Part shown: positions 1-9,735 of the stretch, piece by piece
Layout of the letters: each line of letters starts with the position of its first letter
Numbering within the stretch: the first letter of the stretch is position 1
NCBI GenBank assembly: GCA_963662175.1
Contig: OY759217.1
Span: forward strand, 8,620,562-8,684,561
Reading direction: 5' to 3'
From: Aradus depressus
Lineage: Eukaryota > Arthropoda > Insecta > Hemiptera > Aradidae
DNA length: 64,000 nt
Notes under the pieces: model-generated
Databases searched by the model: none
What the model was told of the DNA's origin: nothing
The model's input: only the letters and a program-made list of their open reading frames with translations
Made by a program: the position numbers and the translations under genes

Positions 1-59
1 CCACTTCAGAAATTGTCATGTCTACTAATGTTGTGCGTAGACATCAGTATTCTCTACAA

Positions 60-416
60 CTATTGCTCGCAAAGAGTTTTGATTAGATCATAAACATAAA
101 ATGTCTTGTAAAATGTGGTAAGGTCCCGGTGGAAAGTGGTCCTAATTTTCTTTCGATTTCGCCCAAATTTCAATCAGATCTGAGTTAGAACATGTGACCC
201 CTTCATTATAAATTTCAAGTTCATCGCTAAAATCGTTTTTGCAGTAGAGAGCTCAAAACTTTTCAATCACAGACTCACACACACTCGCTAAGACAGACAT
301 CGCGAAAATGGTTGAAAGATATTCATTCTTGAAACATGAAAATTAGTTGAAACCTCAATCTCGGATTTTCGCACGATTATAATACTTTCTTATACTATAG
401 GTATAAGAAAGTAAAA
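60..416 (+). repeat. Interspersed repeat REP-A, hairpin-ended copy 1
   Basis: This segment matches 12226-12527 over most of its length: the shared track includes 'taggtcccggtgg', 'agagagctcaaaa', 'acatcgcgaaaatgg' and 'ggattttcgcacgattat'. It ends in a near-perfect hairpin (tactttcttata ... tataagaaagta) at about 384-415. No coding potential is seen. It is a non-coding dispersed repeat whose class I cannot assign; the end hairpin is reminiscent of rolling-circle elements but no CTRR end is seen. The next 450 bases (420-880) hold nothing I recognise. Confidence 0.6.
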
Positions 417-879
417 ATTAAAGCCTTATTTTAAAGGAAGTATCTACCAACTCTTTTCAATTTCCAAGTTGAGATAAATTCTATCTGCATAGAAGCATCT
501 GCTGCAGTCAAGTCGCCTTCATTCGAAAACCGACAAAGGAGACTACACCCATCTCAAAGTATTCACACCAGTAAGTCTGGTGTCAACATTTTTAGAAAAA
601 TGGTCAATTGCAGATGAAAAAGAAGAAAATAAAAAAAAAATAAAAGAAAAATGTTTACAAGAAGATGGTTCAGGTATCGATACTTTCCTAACAGTTTCTC
701 TTCATGTAAGCTGAATAGTAGCTTGAATTATTGTTATTAGGAAATATTAAAAAAATAGTATAATTTCAAGAGCAAGTTAGGGGGTAAAGAGATAATTATT
801 ATGAAATCTTCGAACCAGAAAATGTTTTTTGTTAGAATAACAAAATCCTTCAAACTGCTAAATATATTTTACTTCCCTC

Positions 880-1625
880 CCAGCTATACGAAGTAAGTTA
901 TGTAATCGGTCAAAAATCCGATGCAGAGTTTTAAACGGAATTTCATGTTTTCCGAGCACTAGATTCCAAATATGAAAAAAAAAGTCTGTCTATGTGTCTG
1001 TGAACACGATAACTCCCGATAGAAAGAGTGTATCGTCACGAAATTTTATATGTGCAACTAAAACCCCATAAGAACAAAACCTATCGTTTTTCAGCCAAAT
1101 CGACCAATGGGAAGGGGGATTTTTAGACTTAACTCATACAAAAACTGTAACAACTGCCGTTGTAATGAATATATTGACTCAAAATTTCATATGTCAATTC
1201 AAAATTCCATAAAGACGACACTTTTTTCATTTTCAGAGGAATCGGCAAAAGGGAAGAGGGGATCAGAGGGAGGTCAACAGCAAAACCTCAATAACTGCAT
1301 ATCATAGTCTGTCAAATTTCAGCGATATCGGCTGAAGGGAAGAGGGGATCAGAGGGAGGTCAACACCAAAACCTCAATAACTGCATATCATAGTCTGTCA
1401 AATTTCAGCGATATCGGCTGAAGGGAAAGAGGTTTAGGAGAGGGGGCTCAATTCAAAAATCCTAATAACTGCCGATGTTGTGAATTTATCGACACAAAAT
1501 TTAGTTTGAGGATTGTAAGTCCCTTATGTAAGTCAACTGTTGAATATTAGCGCAAACGGTCGACCGGTTTTGGAAGGGGAACGAAAAGGTGTTCTGGGGA
1601 AGACCATTGACTGACTGTTTTTACT
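880..1625 (+). repeat. Interspersed repeat REP-B (low-complexity family)
   Basis: The copy starts near 'gctatacgaagtaagttatgtaatcggtc', runs through 'tgtctgtgaacacgataact' and continues with repeated blocks built on 'attttcagccaaatcg' and 'taactgccgttgtaatgaat'. Inside it a block of about 75 bp (about 1257-1410) is tandemly duplicated. The same modules recur at 5.9, 6.5, 13.8, 15.3, 25.1, 28.1, 29.4, 34.0, 35.2, 36.3, 36.7, 42.1, 48.9 and 61.1 kb on both strands. The family has no ORF and the class is unknown. The short ORF at 1107-1307 lies inside it and is not credible. Confidence 0.6.
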
Positions 1626-1675
1626 CTTCTAAGTTGAAAAACGCGGACATATTGTGGAAACTTGTAATAAATAAA

Positions 1676-1865
1676 TAAAACAAACTTATTTTTGAAATAT
1701 TGTCTATTCCACTAAAGATATATATACATATATAACTACCGGTTTCGGCTTTATACCATCGTCAGGTCTAGACCGTATGGTATAAAGCCGAAACCGGTAG
1801 TTATATATATATATATCTTTAGTGGAATAGACAATATTTCAAAAATAAGTTTGTTTTATTTATTT
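1676..1865. mobile_element. Penelope-type terminal fold-back with hammerhead-like motif
   Basis: Two inverted arms (about 1681-1765 and 1770-1860) carry the terminal 'tattgtctattcca' module seen again at PLE ends at 25.5 and 41.3 kb. Read on the minus strand, the left arm has CTGACGA (1765-1759), a short stem and GAAA (1746-1743), the hammerhead core order. The right arm keeps GAAA but has lost CTGACGA. Stem I pairing is weak here, so this copy is probably dead. Nothing coding lies between the arms. Confidence 0.55.
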
Positions 1866-1998
1866 TTTTACTCTGTCCACCAGGGGAAGTTGCCGTTCTG
1901 TTGTTCGACTCTCAGTTCCGTAAGGTAGCAGGTCAACGGTTGTAGGTGGTATTTATAACCACTATTTAAAAGCAGCAGTAACTGTTGGTAACAGCTAC

Positions 1999-2234
1999 CG
2001 AGAAGCTGCGCTTTCGCCCTTCACTAGACATCACAGGCTGAAAACAACTCAGGAGTAGGTGTCCATAGAATGTCCCCATTGCAGAGTTGCGCACGGTCTC
2101 CTGCGTCGCGGTAAGTTGCCCTTTCACCCTTCACTAGACACCACAGGCTGAAAACAACTCAGGAATAGGTGTCCATAGAATGACCCCATTGCAGAGTTGC
2201 GCATGATCTCCTGCGTCGCGGTAAGTCACCAGAC
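1999..2234. repeat. Tandem duplication, unit about 118 bp, with inverted segment
   Basis: Two adjacent copies (about 1999-2116 and 2117-2234) share 'cttcactagacatcacagg', 'ctgaaaacaactcagga' and 'ctcctgcgtcgcggtaagt' with a few substitutions. The right copy is followed at about 2235-2260 by an inverted match to its own 'ccccattgcagagttgcgca' segment. The duplication abuts the possible exon at 2201-2305 and makes the 3' boundary of that exon uncertain. Confidence 0.65.
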
Positions 2235-2305
2235 CATGCGCTACTCAGCAATGGGGACAAATACCGACTTCTCTGGAAGAATGGGGTAACGCCACCCAAT
2301 TCATC
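2201..2305 (-). CDS. Nucleoside hydrolase gene, possible exon 5
   Basis: A good 3' splice site (pyrimidine-rich tract then TTTTCAG) precedes GATGAATTGG at 2305 on the minus strand. The phase is 0 and matches the end of exon 4 at 2670. The reading frame gives DELGGVTPFFQRSRYLSP and onward. I do not see a strong family motif here, and the downstream end runs into the 118-bp tandem duplication, so the donor site and even the exon are uncertain. The true C-terminal exon of this gene was not found at lower coordinates, so the gene may be truncated in this window or decayed at its 3' end. Confidence 0.3.
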
Positions 2306-2669
2306 CTGAAAATTGTAGAGAAAACTAAAATACATTATACCAAATGAAATAGTTTTTATAACGTTCCAAATAATGAACAATATGAGACTGTAAGAAAGTT
2401 CAACGTAATTTTCAAATATTTATCTGAATTCGCTAATTATATCTACGGATTAGTTTCATATAGAATACTGAATGGTTTTGTATTTCAATACTTGTTAAAA
2501 TCGGCTCAATGGTCTATTCAGAAGATATCTCTTCTTAAGGATAATACGAAAAGAAAATTGACTGGGTACAAGAAAGTCCTGTAACAACAGATATTTTTCC
2601 TTCATGTATCATATACATATTTTAGTAGTACGGGTTGAAGAAAGGTAACGATGACATCATGAAACTTAC

Positions 2670-2818
2670 CTCCTCTAAGATCACTTTAATGCATTCGTCA
2701 TATGGCAACACATTGATTAGACCCTTTCTCGGTTTGAGCGTGAAGATGACTTTAGCGGCCTCCGGATCGGCTTCCATGTTCTTTTCGATCCACTCCAAAC
2801 CGGCCACATTACCACGTC
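2670..2818 (-). CDS. Nucleoside hydrolase gene, exon 4
   Basis: This exon encodes RGNVAGLEWIEKNMEADPEA followed by AKVIF and a segment ending CIKVILEE. It matches the nucleoside hydrolase block GNxxPxAEFNIxxDPEAA, which contributes to ribose binding after the GG-x-IHG strand. The acceptor is ...TGTCTAG at 2820-2819 and the donor is GAGGAG|GTAAGT at 2670/2669. It joins exon 3 in phase: one base G from exon 3 plus GA here makes Gly, giving IHGRGNV across the junction. In the family the residue after NV is usually T or S and the helix carries AEFN; here the Asn of AEFN is replaced (AGLEWIEKN), so catalysis or specificity may differ. Confidence 0.8.
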
Positions 2819-3346
2819 CTAGACAGTATTATTTGGGATATTAGTTATTATTTTAAAAATGAAAAAGTTATAAACTGCATGTTACCAGAAAATGATACCA
2901 CATGTGTAATAATGTCTTTTAGTTTTGTGATAGTAAGATGTTGGACGACATTTCTCTGGAAAATAAAGAACGTTGTCTTCCCACTGCCCATCAGAACTGG
3001 CTTTAAACTCCACGTCAGTGGCACATCAATGAATACATATAAAATATAAATATGCAAGCAAAAACCTTAAAGCACCAATATACTGTAATAACAGGGTTTT
3101 ATTGATGAGGAAAATTACATAATTTAACTAATATTTTATTTCTCAAGCCCCTATATTACTTACTCAACCATTAAATATGGTAGGTTCATGATGAAAAAAA
3201 CTTGAGTGGAAAATGATAATGCAGAAATTAAGGCACATTTTACATAGAACATTTCCATGTCATATAATTGTCTCATCTCATGATATATTTATTCGTGCAA
3301 TAACAATGAATACACGTTAAAACATTTTAACCTATAAAACAATGTA

Positions 3347-3855
3347 CCGTCATCCGGGGTTACTTTGATCTTCCGGGGTAACTTTGATACAGCCACGTTT
3401 TTCAAATTCAAATCGTTTTGGCGGGCTCAATTCAGATCCTACTAACCCCCAGCTGGTTTCATAGTTACGAGAGTTACACGTAGAGTGCAATGCTCACATT
3501 TGCAATGCACATCACATTTTGCTCCAATCTCTCAGCGTCTCTGTTACGAGTAGCCTTCGATTTCCGCTTTCGCCTAGGGTCGGGTGGTACACTTTTCGCG
3601 CCCTCTCTAACACTTAGGTCTTCCAAAGGTGTTTCTACCTTAGGTGGCATAGCAAATGAGATTATGCTGGCAAATCCAAGCAAAATGTGATGTGCATTGA
3701 AAATGTGAGCATTGCACTCTACGTGTAACTCTCGTAACTATGATACCAGCTGGGGGTTAGTAGGATCTGAATTGAGCCCGCCAAAACGATTTGAATTTGA
3801 AAAACGTGGCTGTATCAAAGTTACCCCGGAAGATCAAAGTAACCCCGGATTACGG
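3347..3855. mobile_element. Fold-back DNA element with ~180-bp inverted arms and TA flanks
   Basis: The left arm (3347 to about 3530) and right arm (about 3668-3855) are near-perfect reverse complements, beginning CCGTCATCCGGGG / CCGTAATCCGGGG and each flanked by TA (3345-3346 and 3856-3857). Inside each arm 'ccggggtaactttgatc' is repeated twice near the end. The 137-bp spacer plus right arm carries a minus-strand ORF (3474-3683, 69 aa) with a basic stretch DPRRKRKSKATRNRD. There is no transposase, so it would be a non-autonomous fold-back or MITE. The superfamily is not assigned beyond the TA target. Confidence 0.75.
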
Positions 3856-4912
3856 TACCTATATTTTTTTTTATTAGTAAAAATAATTTATATTCTACTT
3901 GGTGATGAAAAGTGGTGCGCATGAATTCAGATGAGTCTCCTGTTCATCGTATTGCCATGTGGGCCCCGAAAACACGTTCGTCTATCTCCTTTAGTCGCCT
4001 CTTCAGTGGTATTTAGTCATCAATCGTTCTCATCGTTTTGATATATAAACTTTTATATACGGTATCTATCTCTATACACGTATATGAGTGTGTGTATGTA
4101 TGTGTATATATACATATGTGTATGTATATGTAGGTATATACAATTTATGTGTGGACCAGTAAGGCCAACCCTTAGAGATTGGTATCTGTATAAGCAATAA
4201 TGTTTCATTCTTTGTTTTTCAATTTTTCTGTGAACGTGTTTTTTAGTTTTTTCCAATCTCAGGATTAATTGTATTATAGTGTTTAATATTAGTATTGATT
4301 GCCTTATTTCAAAATTCAAGAGAAAGCAATTTTTTAATTTGTATTTCAATATTTATCCATTTCATTTTTTGAATATAATTATTTCATCTCAATACTTTAC
4401 CATGTCAATTTTCATTTCTTTTTTTTCACTGTAGCTGATACACTTTATATATATTCTTTTTTATATCTTTCAATTTTATTTAAGAAGGCTGGCTGAACTC
4501 CTTCCAATGAAATGTATTTTATTTCAAATGGAATAAAGATTATTATTATTATATATATTATACAAAACAATCAAACAAGTGATCAAACGATGTCAACCAT
4601 TTTGAGATTCTACACGCAGAAGAAAGAGGCGGAGTTTTCTTCTCTCCAGCGAGCTCAACAGCAGTTAAGTCAGCAGCGTTGCCAATATATGAGCAAAAAT
4701 ATAAACTTATAGAAATTAAGGCTCTGGAAACCCTAAAAAAAAAATGTAATTTCGAAAACATCTTTTGATCGCCTAAATTTTAGCTTTTTTATAAATATAT
4801 TATATCGAAGGCAATAACTTAGGTACGTGTACATGAAACACTTTTGAACACAGAGATGTATTTACATATACCTTATATAGGGTTAAGATGGGATGAAAGT
4901 TTATTGTGGAAG

Positions 4913-5590
4913 ACTAAGTATCAGGATTGAATTAGTTTCTGGACGGTTGGGATGTTTAGGTCTTCATGGAGTAACTTATTGGAGACGAAGAAGGGAGCAT
5001 TTACGATTCGTTGGAGGACGTTGGACTGGAAAGCTTCGATGCGGTTTATATTGGATTGTTTAGCTAAATCCCATAATTCGAGGCCATACACATGGCAGTG
5101 AACAGAAGCCTCTTTGGTCTGACACATCACATCGGAAGTAGCTTTCTTATAGGACAACAAAGCTGATTTATAACTTTTAAATTTCACTTAAAAGATCTCG
5201 AGACCACCTCCTATTTTCAGACGGCGTTGAGGATTGTCAGGATGGGATTGAGAGGTTAAGACATGTGCAAATGGGTTAGACTGGCATGAAGATTTATAAA
5301 GTTAAAAATCGGGATTGGATTAGTTCCTGGACAGTTGGGATGTTTAGGTCTTCATGGAGTAATTTATTGAAGACGAAGAAGGGAGCATTTACAATTCGTT
5401 AGAGGACGTTGGACTGGAAAGCTTTGATGCGGTTTATATTGGATTGTTTAGCTGAACCCCATAATTCGAGGCCGTATGTCCATATTGGGCGAATTATATT
5501 GTAAATTGTCATGTTGGCAGTAGAAAGTTTTGCTTTTGGTCCAAACAGTCTACGTAGTAGTCCGTAACGTCAATTCAATTCTTGTCGTGT
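4913..5590 (-). pseudogene. Two tandem Jockey-type LINE C-terminal fragments
   Basis: Minus-strand 4921-5187 encodes GLELWDLAKQSNINRIEAFQ and then SNVLQRIVNAPFFVSNKLLH, aligning with the end of the intact LINE ORF2 at 55156-57864 ([20 protein letters not shown], then [20 protein letters not shown]). A second, diverged copy of the same region follows at about 5290-5590 on the same strand. Both are short, frameshifted relics inside an intron of the hydrolase gene. A third relative lies at 37.6-38.5 kb. Confidence 0.7.
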
Positions 5591-5744
5591 GTGTGTGGGT
5601 TTCACGTCAGTCGGCTGTCTAAGTAGAGAGAGGTAACGTACATGGTTGGCGCATGGAATGAATAGAAATATTCGATACATGGAGAAACTCGGCTATGCTT
5701 TTTTAAATTAATTTTTATCATTATTGTGATTTGTTTTATCTTAC

Positions 5745-5858
5745 CGTGTATAGTTCCTCCCAAAATATAAATAGCTTGGGCTTTGTCTAGGACTCTTGGA
5801 TGTTGGTGTTCAGCGAGAGCCAGATTGGTTAAACTGCCCATGGCGAAAATTATAAGAT
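5745..5858 (-). CDS. Nucleoside hydrolase gene, exon 3
   Basis: The exon reads LIIFAMGSLTNLALAEH and then a segment ending IYILGGTIHG. This is the conserved nucleoside hydrolase core: GPLTNLA (here GSLTNLA, Pro replaced by Ser), then the I-x-GG-x-IHG strand that lines the nucleoside pocket. The acceptor is TAAATAG|ATCTT at 5859/5858 and the donor ACACG|GTAAGAT at 5745/5744. It begins in phase 1: the single G left by exon 2 plus AT makes Asp, giving the family-typical D/E before the strand. The spliced order exon 2-exon 3-exon 4 keeps one open frame. Confidence 0.85.
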
Positions 5859-5939
5859 CTATTTAGAAAAAAAAAACATATATATAATGAAACTTTTCGT
5901 ACAACTTAAAAAATAGGCGATGTGGCAGCAAAAAAACCT

Positions 5940-6310
5940 AGTTGTTCAACCACCTGCAATGTTTGCACCAGCACGAATTGATCAATTTCGTTCTCCCCTC
6001 AAAACCGACCGTTTGGATCAAAAATCACCATAAATCCCAAAAGAATGAACTTATCGACACAAAATTTTATATTTGTATCCAGAACCATCCAAGAATTAAT
6101 CTAATAATTTTCAGCCAAATTGGCCTAAGGAAATAGGGAATTAGGTGGAAGGCTCAACATAGAAACTAACAACTGCCGTTATATTGAATGTATTGACACG
6201 AAATTTCATATGTAAATTCAAAGCCCTATAAGGACAACACTTACTAATATTACGCAAAATCGGTCAAAGGGAAGGGGGGAGGCTCATCTCACAAATTGTA
6301 ATAACAATGC
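5940..6310 (+). repeat. REP-B copy
   Basis: The copy contains 'taactgccgttatattgaat', 'gacacgaaatttcatatg' and 'ttttcagccaaattggcc' modules shared with 880-1625. It is non-coding and lies in intron 2 of the hydrolase gene. A SINE tail fragment follows at 6322-6382. Confidence 0.55.
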
Positions 6311-6321
6311 TCTTGTCAACG

Positions 6322-6382
6322 AAATCAACGAGTAAGCGCTCTGGTAGTAGGCGATATGACATCATAGTTGAAGCCGGTCGCA
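6322..6382 (+). repeat. SINE 3' fragment
   Basis: The fragment matches the 3' body of the tRNA-derived SINE ('gcgctctggtagtaggcgat' then 'agttgaagccgg'). No tRNA-like head is present. Confidence 0.55.
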
Positions 6383-6479
6383 GAAGAATTTATAAACTCG
6401 ACTTAATAATTGCATTGAGATTAACAAATTTCAAAATATTCTCATTCAATAATTCGGGACTTTTCAGAAAAAAAAGTCG

Positions 6480-7010
6480 TCCGTGAATCATCGGCATTGT
6501 ATTTCCTTAGCACGAATTTATCAATTAAGTTTTCGCTCTCCCTCCACAAACCATCACACATTTGTCCTAATAATCAGTAGTTGCGCTTCTGAAACTTCAT
6601 ACTAAATTTTGTGTCGATATATTCATTACATGGGCAGTTACTACAGTTTTTCCAGGAGAACATCCCTCCTCTGACCCCTCCGCCTTACCTTTCCCAGGAG
6701 AACATCCCTCCTCTGACCCCTCCACCTTACCTTTCCCAGGAGAACATCCCTCCTCTGACCCCTCCACCTTACCTTTCCCAGGAGAACATCCCTCCTCTGA
6801 CCCCTCCACCTTACCTTTCGCCTATTTGCCTGAAAATCAATAGGTGTCGTCCTTATAACCTTCCGGATATTCTAATACAATTCCGTTTCAATACATTAAT
6901 TTTGTCGGGAGTTATCCACGAAGTTCCGTTAAAACTCAACATCGAATTTCTGACCGATCGCATAACTTCTCCTATCTTTTCTACAGCAGCAGAAGTAAAC
7001 GAAAAAAAAA
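6480..7010 (-). repeat. REP-B copy with 4 x 42-bp internal minisatellite
   Basis: This is a minus-orientation REP-B copy ('gtgtcgatatattcattaca', 'ggcagttacta'). At about 6652-6822 a 42-bp unit (aggagaacatccctcctctg ...) is repeated four times. The unit is a multiple of 3, so ORFs exist on both strands (6611-7033 plus, 6597-6809 minus), but they are products of the repeat. No gene is supported here. Confidence 0.6.
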
Positions 7011-7284
7011 ACAGTATTTTCTCATTCTTTTAATTACCTATCAGTCTGTTGCTGTGGTACGAGAGAGCTCGGGATAAACGTGTGACGTATGCTGGATGTA
7101 GTACGGTGGTGCGCCGGGGGCGACCACCGGCGTGCCTGCAGTCGTCCTCGGCGCAGGGTTAAAGTCCTTTTTTTTGTCTCCGCCATGAGGCAACTAATCT
7201 GCTGAACACTGGGTAGCCGGTTTCCATCACCAGCTGCCGTAGTTCGAGTCCTAGGTAGGATCCTGTCCCGCTTACACAGGCTCC

Positions 7285-7560
7285 ACCCTAGGCCCGTCGT
7301 ACAGCGGAAATTCAAGGACCACATGCTCTGCAGTCTTGACTCTGCTGCAAGAACAGATCGGGTTGTTCTTCCTCATAAAGAAGAAGAGCTTGTAGTTGAA
7401 ATCTCCGTGACCTGATAGTATCGGGGACATCCAGTGGTCAGACAGTACCAATGTAGAGTCCAGACGTACCCGGACTTCAGGGAAATATGCATAGATCGTT
7501 CGGTCATCACTGTGGAACTGTGGCACGGAACCCCCGCACTCACTGGGTTCCGTTTTTCTT
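7285..7560 (-). pseudogene. R1-type LINE ORF2 C-terminal fragment
   Basis: In the frame that runs on from exon 2, the minus strand reads RTIYAYFPEVRVRL, then ILSGHGDFNYKLFFF, then CSCSRVKTAEHVVLEFPLYD. This is the typical C-terminal block after the RNase H-like/reverse transcriptase region of R1-clade LINEs: an LTGHGxFxxKL motif, then CxCxxxxTAEHVLxxCPLY. The frame passes without a stop from the hydrolase exon through its donor into this relic by chance. It is truncated at both ends. Confidence 0.6.
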
Positions 7561-7687
7561 AAATTTGAATGTGAATATGACATAAGGTTCAGACCAGAGA
7601 CCGGTTCGGTACAGGGTTGTTGCACCCATAAGTGTTTGGGGACATGATTTATAGTACCCAGGCAGATATTTTCAATGTAATACGTAC

Positions 7688-7820
7688 CTGCGTTCTTCTT
7701 TATCGTGTCCGAAATGAATTGAGCGACACCCGTTTTGATATTGTCACTTCCTCCAAACTTATCTTCACCGATCAGGTTCTGAGATGGTCCTGCAATTAAT
7801 TCAATATCCGTCTTCCCCAC
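7688..7820 (-). CDS. Nucleoside hydrolase gene, exon 2 (copy A)
   Basis: The exon starts after TTTAACTTTCAG and ends at GCAG|GTACGTA. It encodes GKTDIELIAGPSQNLIGEDK and then FGGSDNIKTGVAQFISDTIK. In the family this segment follows the V-x-ITxxxGN strand and carries the 'DIPVYxGA...PL' stretch; TDIELIAGPSQNLI fits that position, although the long FHGxDGLG loop of typical members is shortened to EDKFGGSDN. The phases (0 in, 1 out) match exon 1 and exon 3. A duplicated version of this exon sits 60 bp upstream in the transcript (7881-8311). Confidence 0.8.
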
Positions 7821-7880
7821 CTGAAAGTTAAAAATTGAATTGGTATTCATATTAGACTAACTTTTCAAACTTATTTCAAA

Positions 7881-8311
7881 GTAATGTGATCACTCCCTTC
7901 AAACCTATTTTCAGCAGTGGTATGAGCGACCTTGGAAGTAATGTCATCACTTCCTTCAAACCTATTTTCAGCAATGGTCTGAGCGACCTTGGAAGTAATG
8001 TGATCACTTCCTTCAAACCTATTTTCAGCAATGGTCTGAGCGACCTTGGAAGTAATATCATCACTTCCTTCAAACCTATTTTCAGCAATGGTCTGAGCGA
8101 CCTTGGAAGTAATGTCATCACTTCCTTCAAACCTATTTTCAGCAATGGTCTGAGCGACCTTGGAAGTAATGTCATCACTTCCTTCAAACCTATTTTCAGC
8201 AATGGTCTGAGCGACCTTGGAAGTAATGTCATCACTTCCTTCAAACCTATTTTCACCGATCACATTCAGAGATGGTTCTTCCACCACCGGAATATCTGAA
8301 CCCTTATTTGC
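7881..8311 (-). CDS. Duplicate nucleoside hydrolase exon (copy B) expanded by 57-bp repeats
   Basis: After a good acceptor (AACTTTCAG at 8314-8312) the frame reads ANKGSDIPVVEEPSLNVIGE then NRFEGSDDITSKVAQTIA. This is homologous to copy A (GKTDIELIAGPSQNLIGEDK, FGGSDNIKTGVAQFIS) and has the same entry phase 0. The 19-aa/57-bp segment is then repeated: units start on the plus strand at 7881, 7938, 7995, 8052, 8109, 8166 and 8223. All are in frame, with very few substitutions, until a TAA after HITLK. No clear GT donor is seen at its end; the copy A donor region is missing. It may be a pseudo-exon, an alternative exon, or an early-terminating isoform. Confidence 0.6.
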
Positions 8312-8347
8312 CTGAAAGTTAAAATTAAATTTGTTAGTAAGTTATTA

Positions 8348-8441
8348 TGACCCACGCCCGGATTTCACTACGATGTCCCATCGCCTACTACCAGAGCGCT
8401 CTTTCGTCACTCTGGTGGACATGAGCCCGACTACAACATTT
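8348..8441 (-). repeat. SINE 3' fragment
   Basis: It matches the reverse complement of the SINE 3' end ('atcgcctactaccagagcgc', 'cactctggtggacatgagcc'). There is no tRNA head. Confidence 0.7.
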
Positions 8442-8591
8442 ATTTGAAGAGATGTTTGATTAGTCTTAAATATAAACGGTACATTAACTTTTTGGGTTGT
8501 ATAAATAGATTCTTAATATTATTATAGCATCACTTCTCCCATTTAGTTTTTGTCTTCTCAAAAAATAGCAATTATAAACGTTTCTGGAATA

Positions 8592-9115
8592 TGTGTTATA
8601 TCAGCGGTATCATGTTAAATTGGAGAATTGATGCTGTAATAATGTGTTATATCAGCGGTATCATGTTAAATTGGAGGTGGTGCGTTTTATAACGGCGGTA
8701 TCATTTTAAATTGGAGAACTGATGCTGTAATAATGTCTTATATCAGCGGTATCATGTTAAATTGGAGGTGATGCTGTAATAATGTGTTATATCAGTGGTA
8801 TCATGTTAAATTGAAGAAGTGATGCTGTAATAATGTTTTATATCAGCGGTATCATGTTAAATTGGAGAAGTTTTGCTGTAATAATGTCTTATATCAGCGG
8901 TATCATGTTAAATTGGAGAAGTGATGCTGTAATAATGACATATCAGCGGTATTATGTTAAATTGGAGAAGTGGTGCTGTAATAATGTCTTATATCAGCGG
9001 TATCATGTTAAATTGGAGAAGTTTTGCTGTAATAATGTCTTATATCAGCGGTATCATGTTAAATTGGAGAAGTGGTACTGTAATCATGTCTTATATCAGC
9101 GGTATAATGTTATTT
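8592..9115 (+). repeat. Minisatellite, ~51-bp unit, about 10 copies
   Basis: The unit is built on 'tatatcagcggtatcatgtt' followed by 'aaattggagaagtgatgctg' and 'taataatgtct'. Copies vary mainly at the 'agtgatg/agttttg/agtggtg' position. It lies in intron 1 of the hydrolase gene. The ORF across it (8833-9138) is a repeat artefact. Confidence 0.85.
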
Positions 9116-9280
9116 TATTTTGCTCCGAAGTAAAGTAGTCTTAATTTTCGTTCCATTCAGCTAGGTAACCTTCTTTTCTTTTTATCCGTATCAAGTTATG
9201 TTACCAGATTATGAATAAAAATATTGTGTGATGCTTTTAAGGGTCTTAACAAGAACAGTTCAAAAATAAAGTATTCTTGA

Positions 9281-9592
9281 AGAGGGCTAGCCCGCTACCT
9301 CTGAGCTCAAGAATGCGGGTTTCTAGTATTTCAGAAACCCAGTCAAGGTCCTTATGTTTACTATCTGGGAGGTATAAAAAACCATGATCACGCTGTCCTT
9401 CGGATGGTCCCGAGCCTGTATGATGTCAGTTACTCGTTAAAAACCTTTAGCCTAGGTGAATAAACCTGGATAGGCAAAATGTAGGACTCCCACAGTAAAG
9501 TGGGGCTCATGTTCACCTGAGTGACGAAAGAGCTCTTTGGTAGTAGGCGATATGATCTCGTCGTTAAAGCCCGGGCATTAGTCATAATAACA
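9281..9592 (+). mobile_element. tRNA-derived SINE, diverged full-length copy
   Basis: The tRNA-like head is damaged (agagggctagcccg...gagctcaagaatgcgggttt), followed by the SINE body 'gatggtcccgagcctgtatg', 'actcccacagtaaagtgggg' and the tail 'aaagcccgggcattagtcat'. The order and length (about 310 bp) match the better copies at 43.4, 45.5 and 61.7 kb. Confidence 0.75.
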
Positions 9593-9735
9593 AAATAGTA
9601 TACTTGAGTTGAAGAATTGTTTTAATTGAGGAGGAAGTGGGAAGGTGGTCTAAAAACACGTATCTGTAAAAATAACTAAAAATTGTAGCGTCATGAATCT
9701 ACTTTGGGAACTGAGTATGACGAAGAGGTACTCAC

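Larger units (their letters stand above)
2819..5744 (-). other. Nucleoside hydrolase intron 3 (2.9 kb)
   Basis: The intron runs from the exon 3 donor (GTAAGAT) to the exon 4 acceptor. It holds the fold-back element at 3347-3855, CA/TA-rich microsatellite at about 4070-4145, and two minus-strand Jockey-type LINE C-terminal fragments at 4913-5590. No other coding exon of the hydrolase was recognised in it. Confidence 0.7.

Noticed and set aside
4053..4349. 98-codon minus ORF
   Set aside because: Its C-terminal half is a TA/TG microsatellite translation inside a hydrolase intron.
7272..7850. A single 192-aa protein
   Set aside because: The frame fuses a hydrolase exon, a valid splice donor and a LINE relic; the exon ends at 7688.
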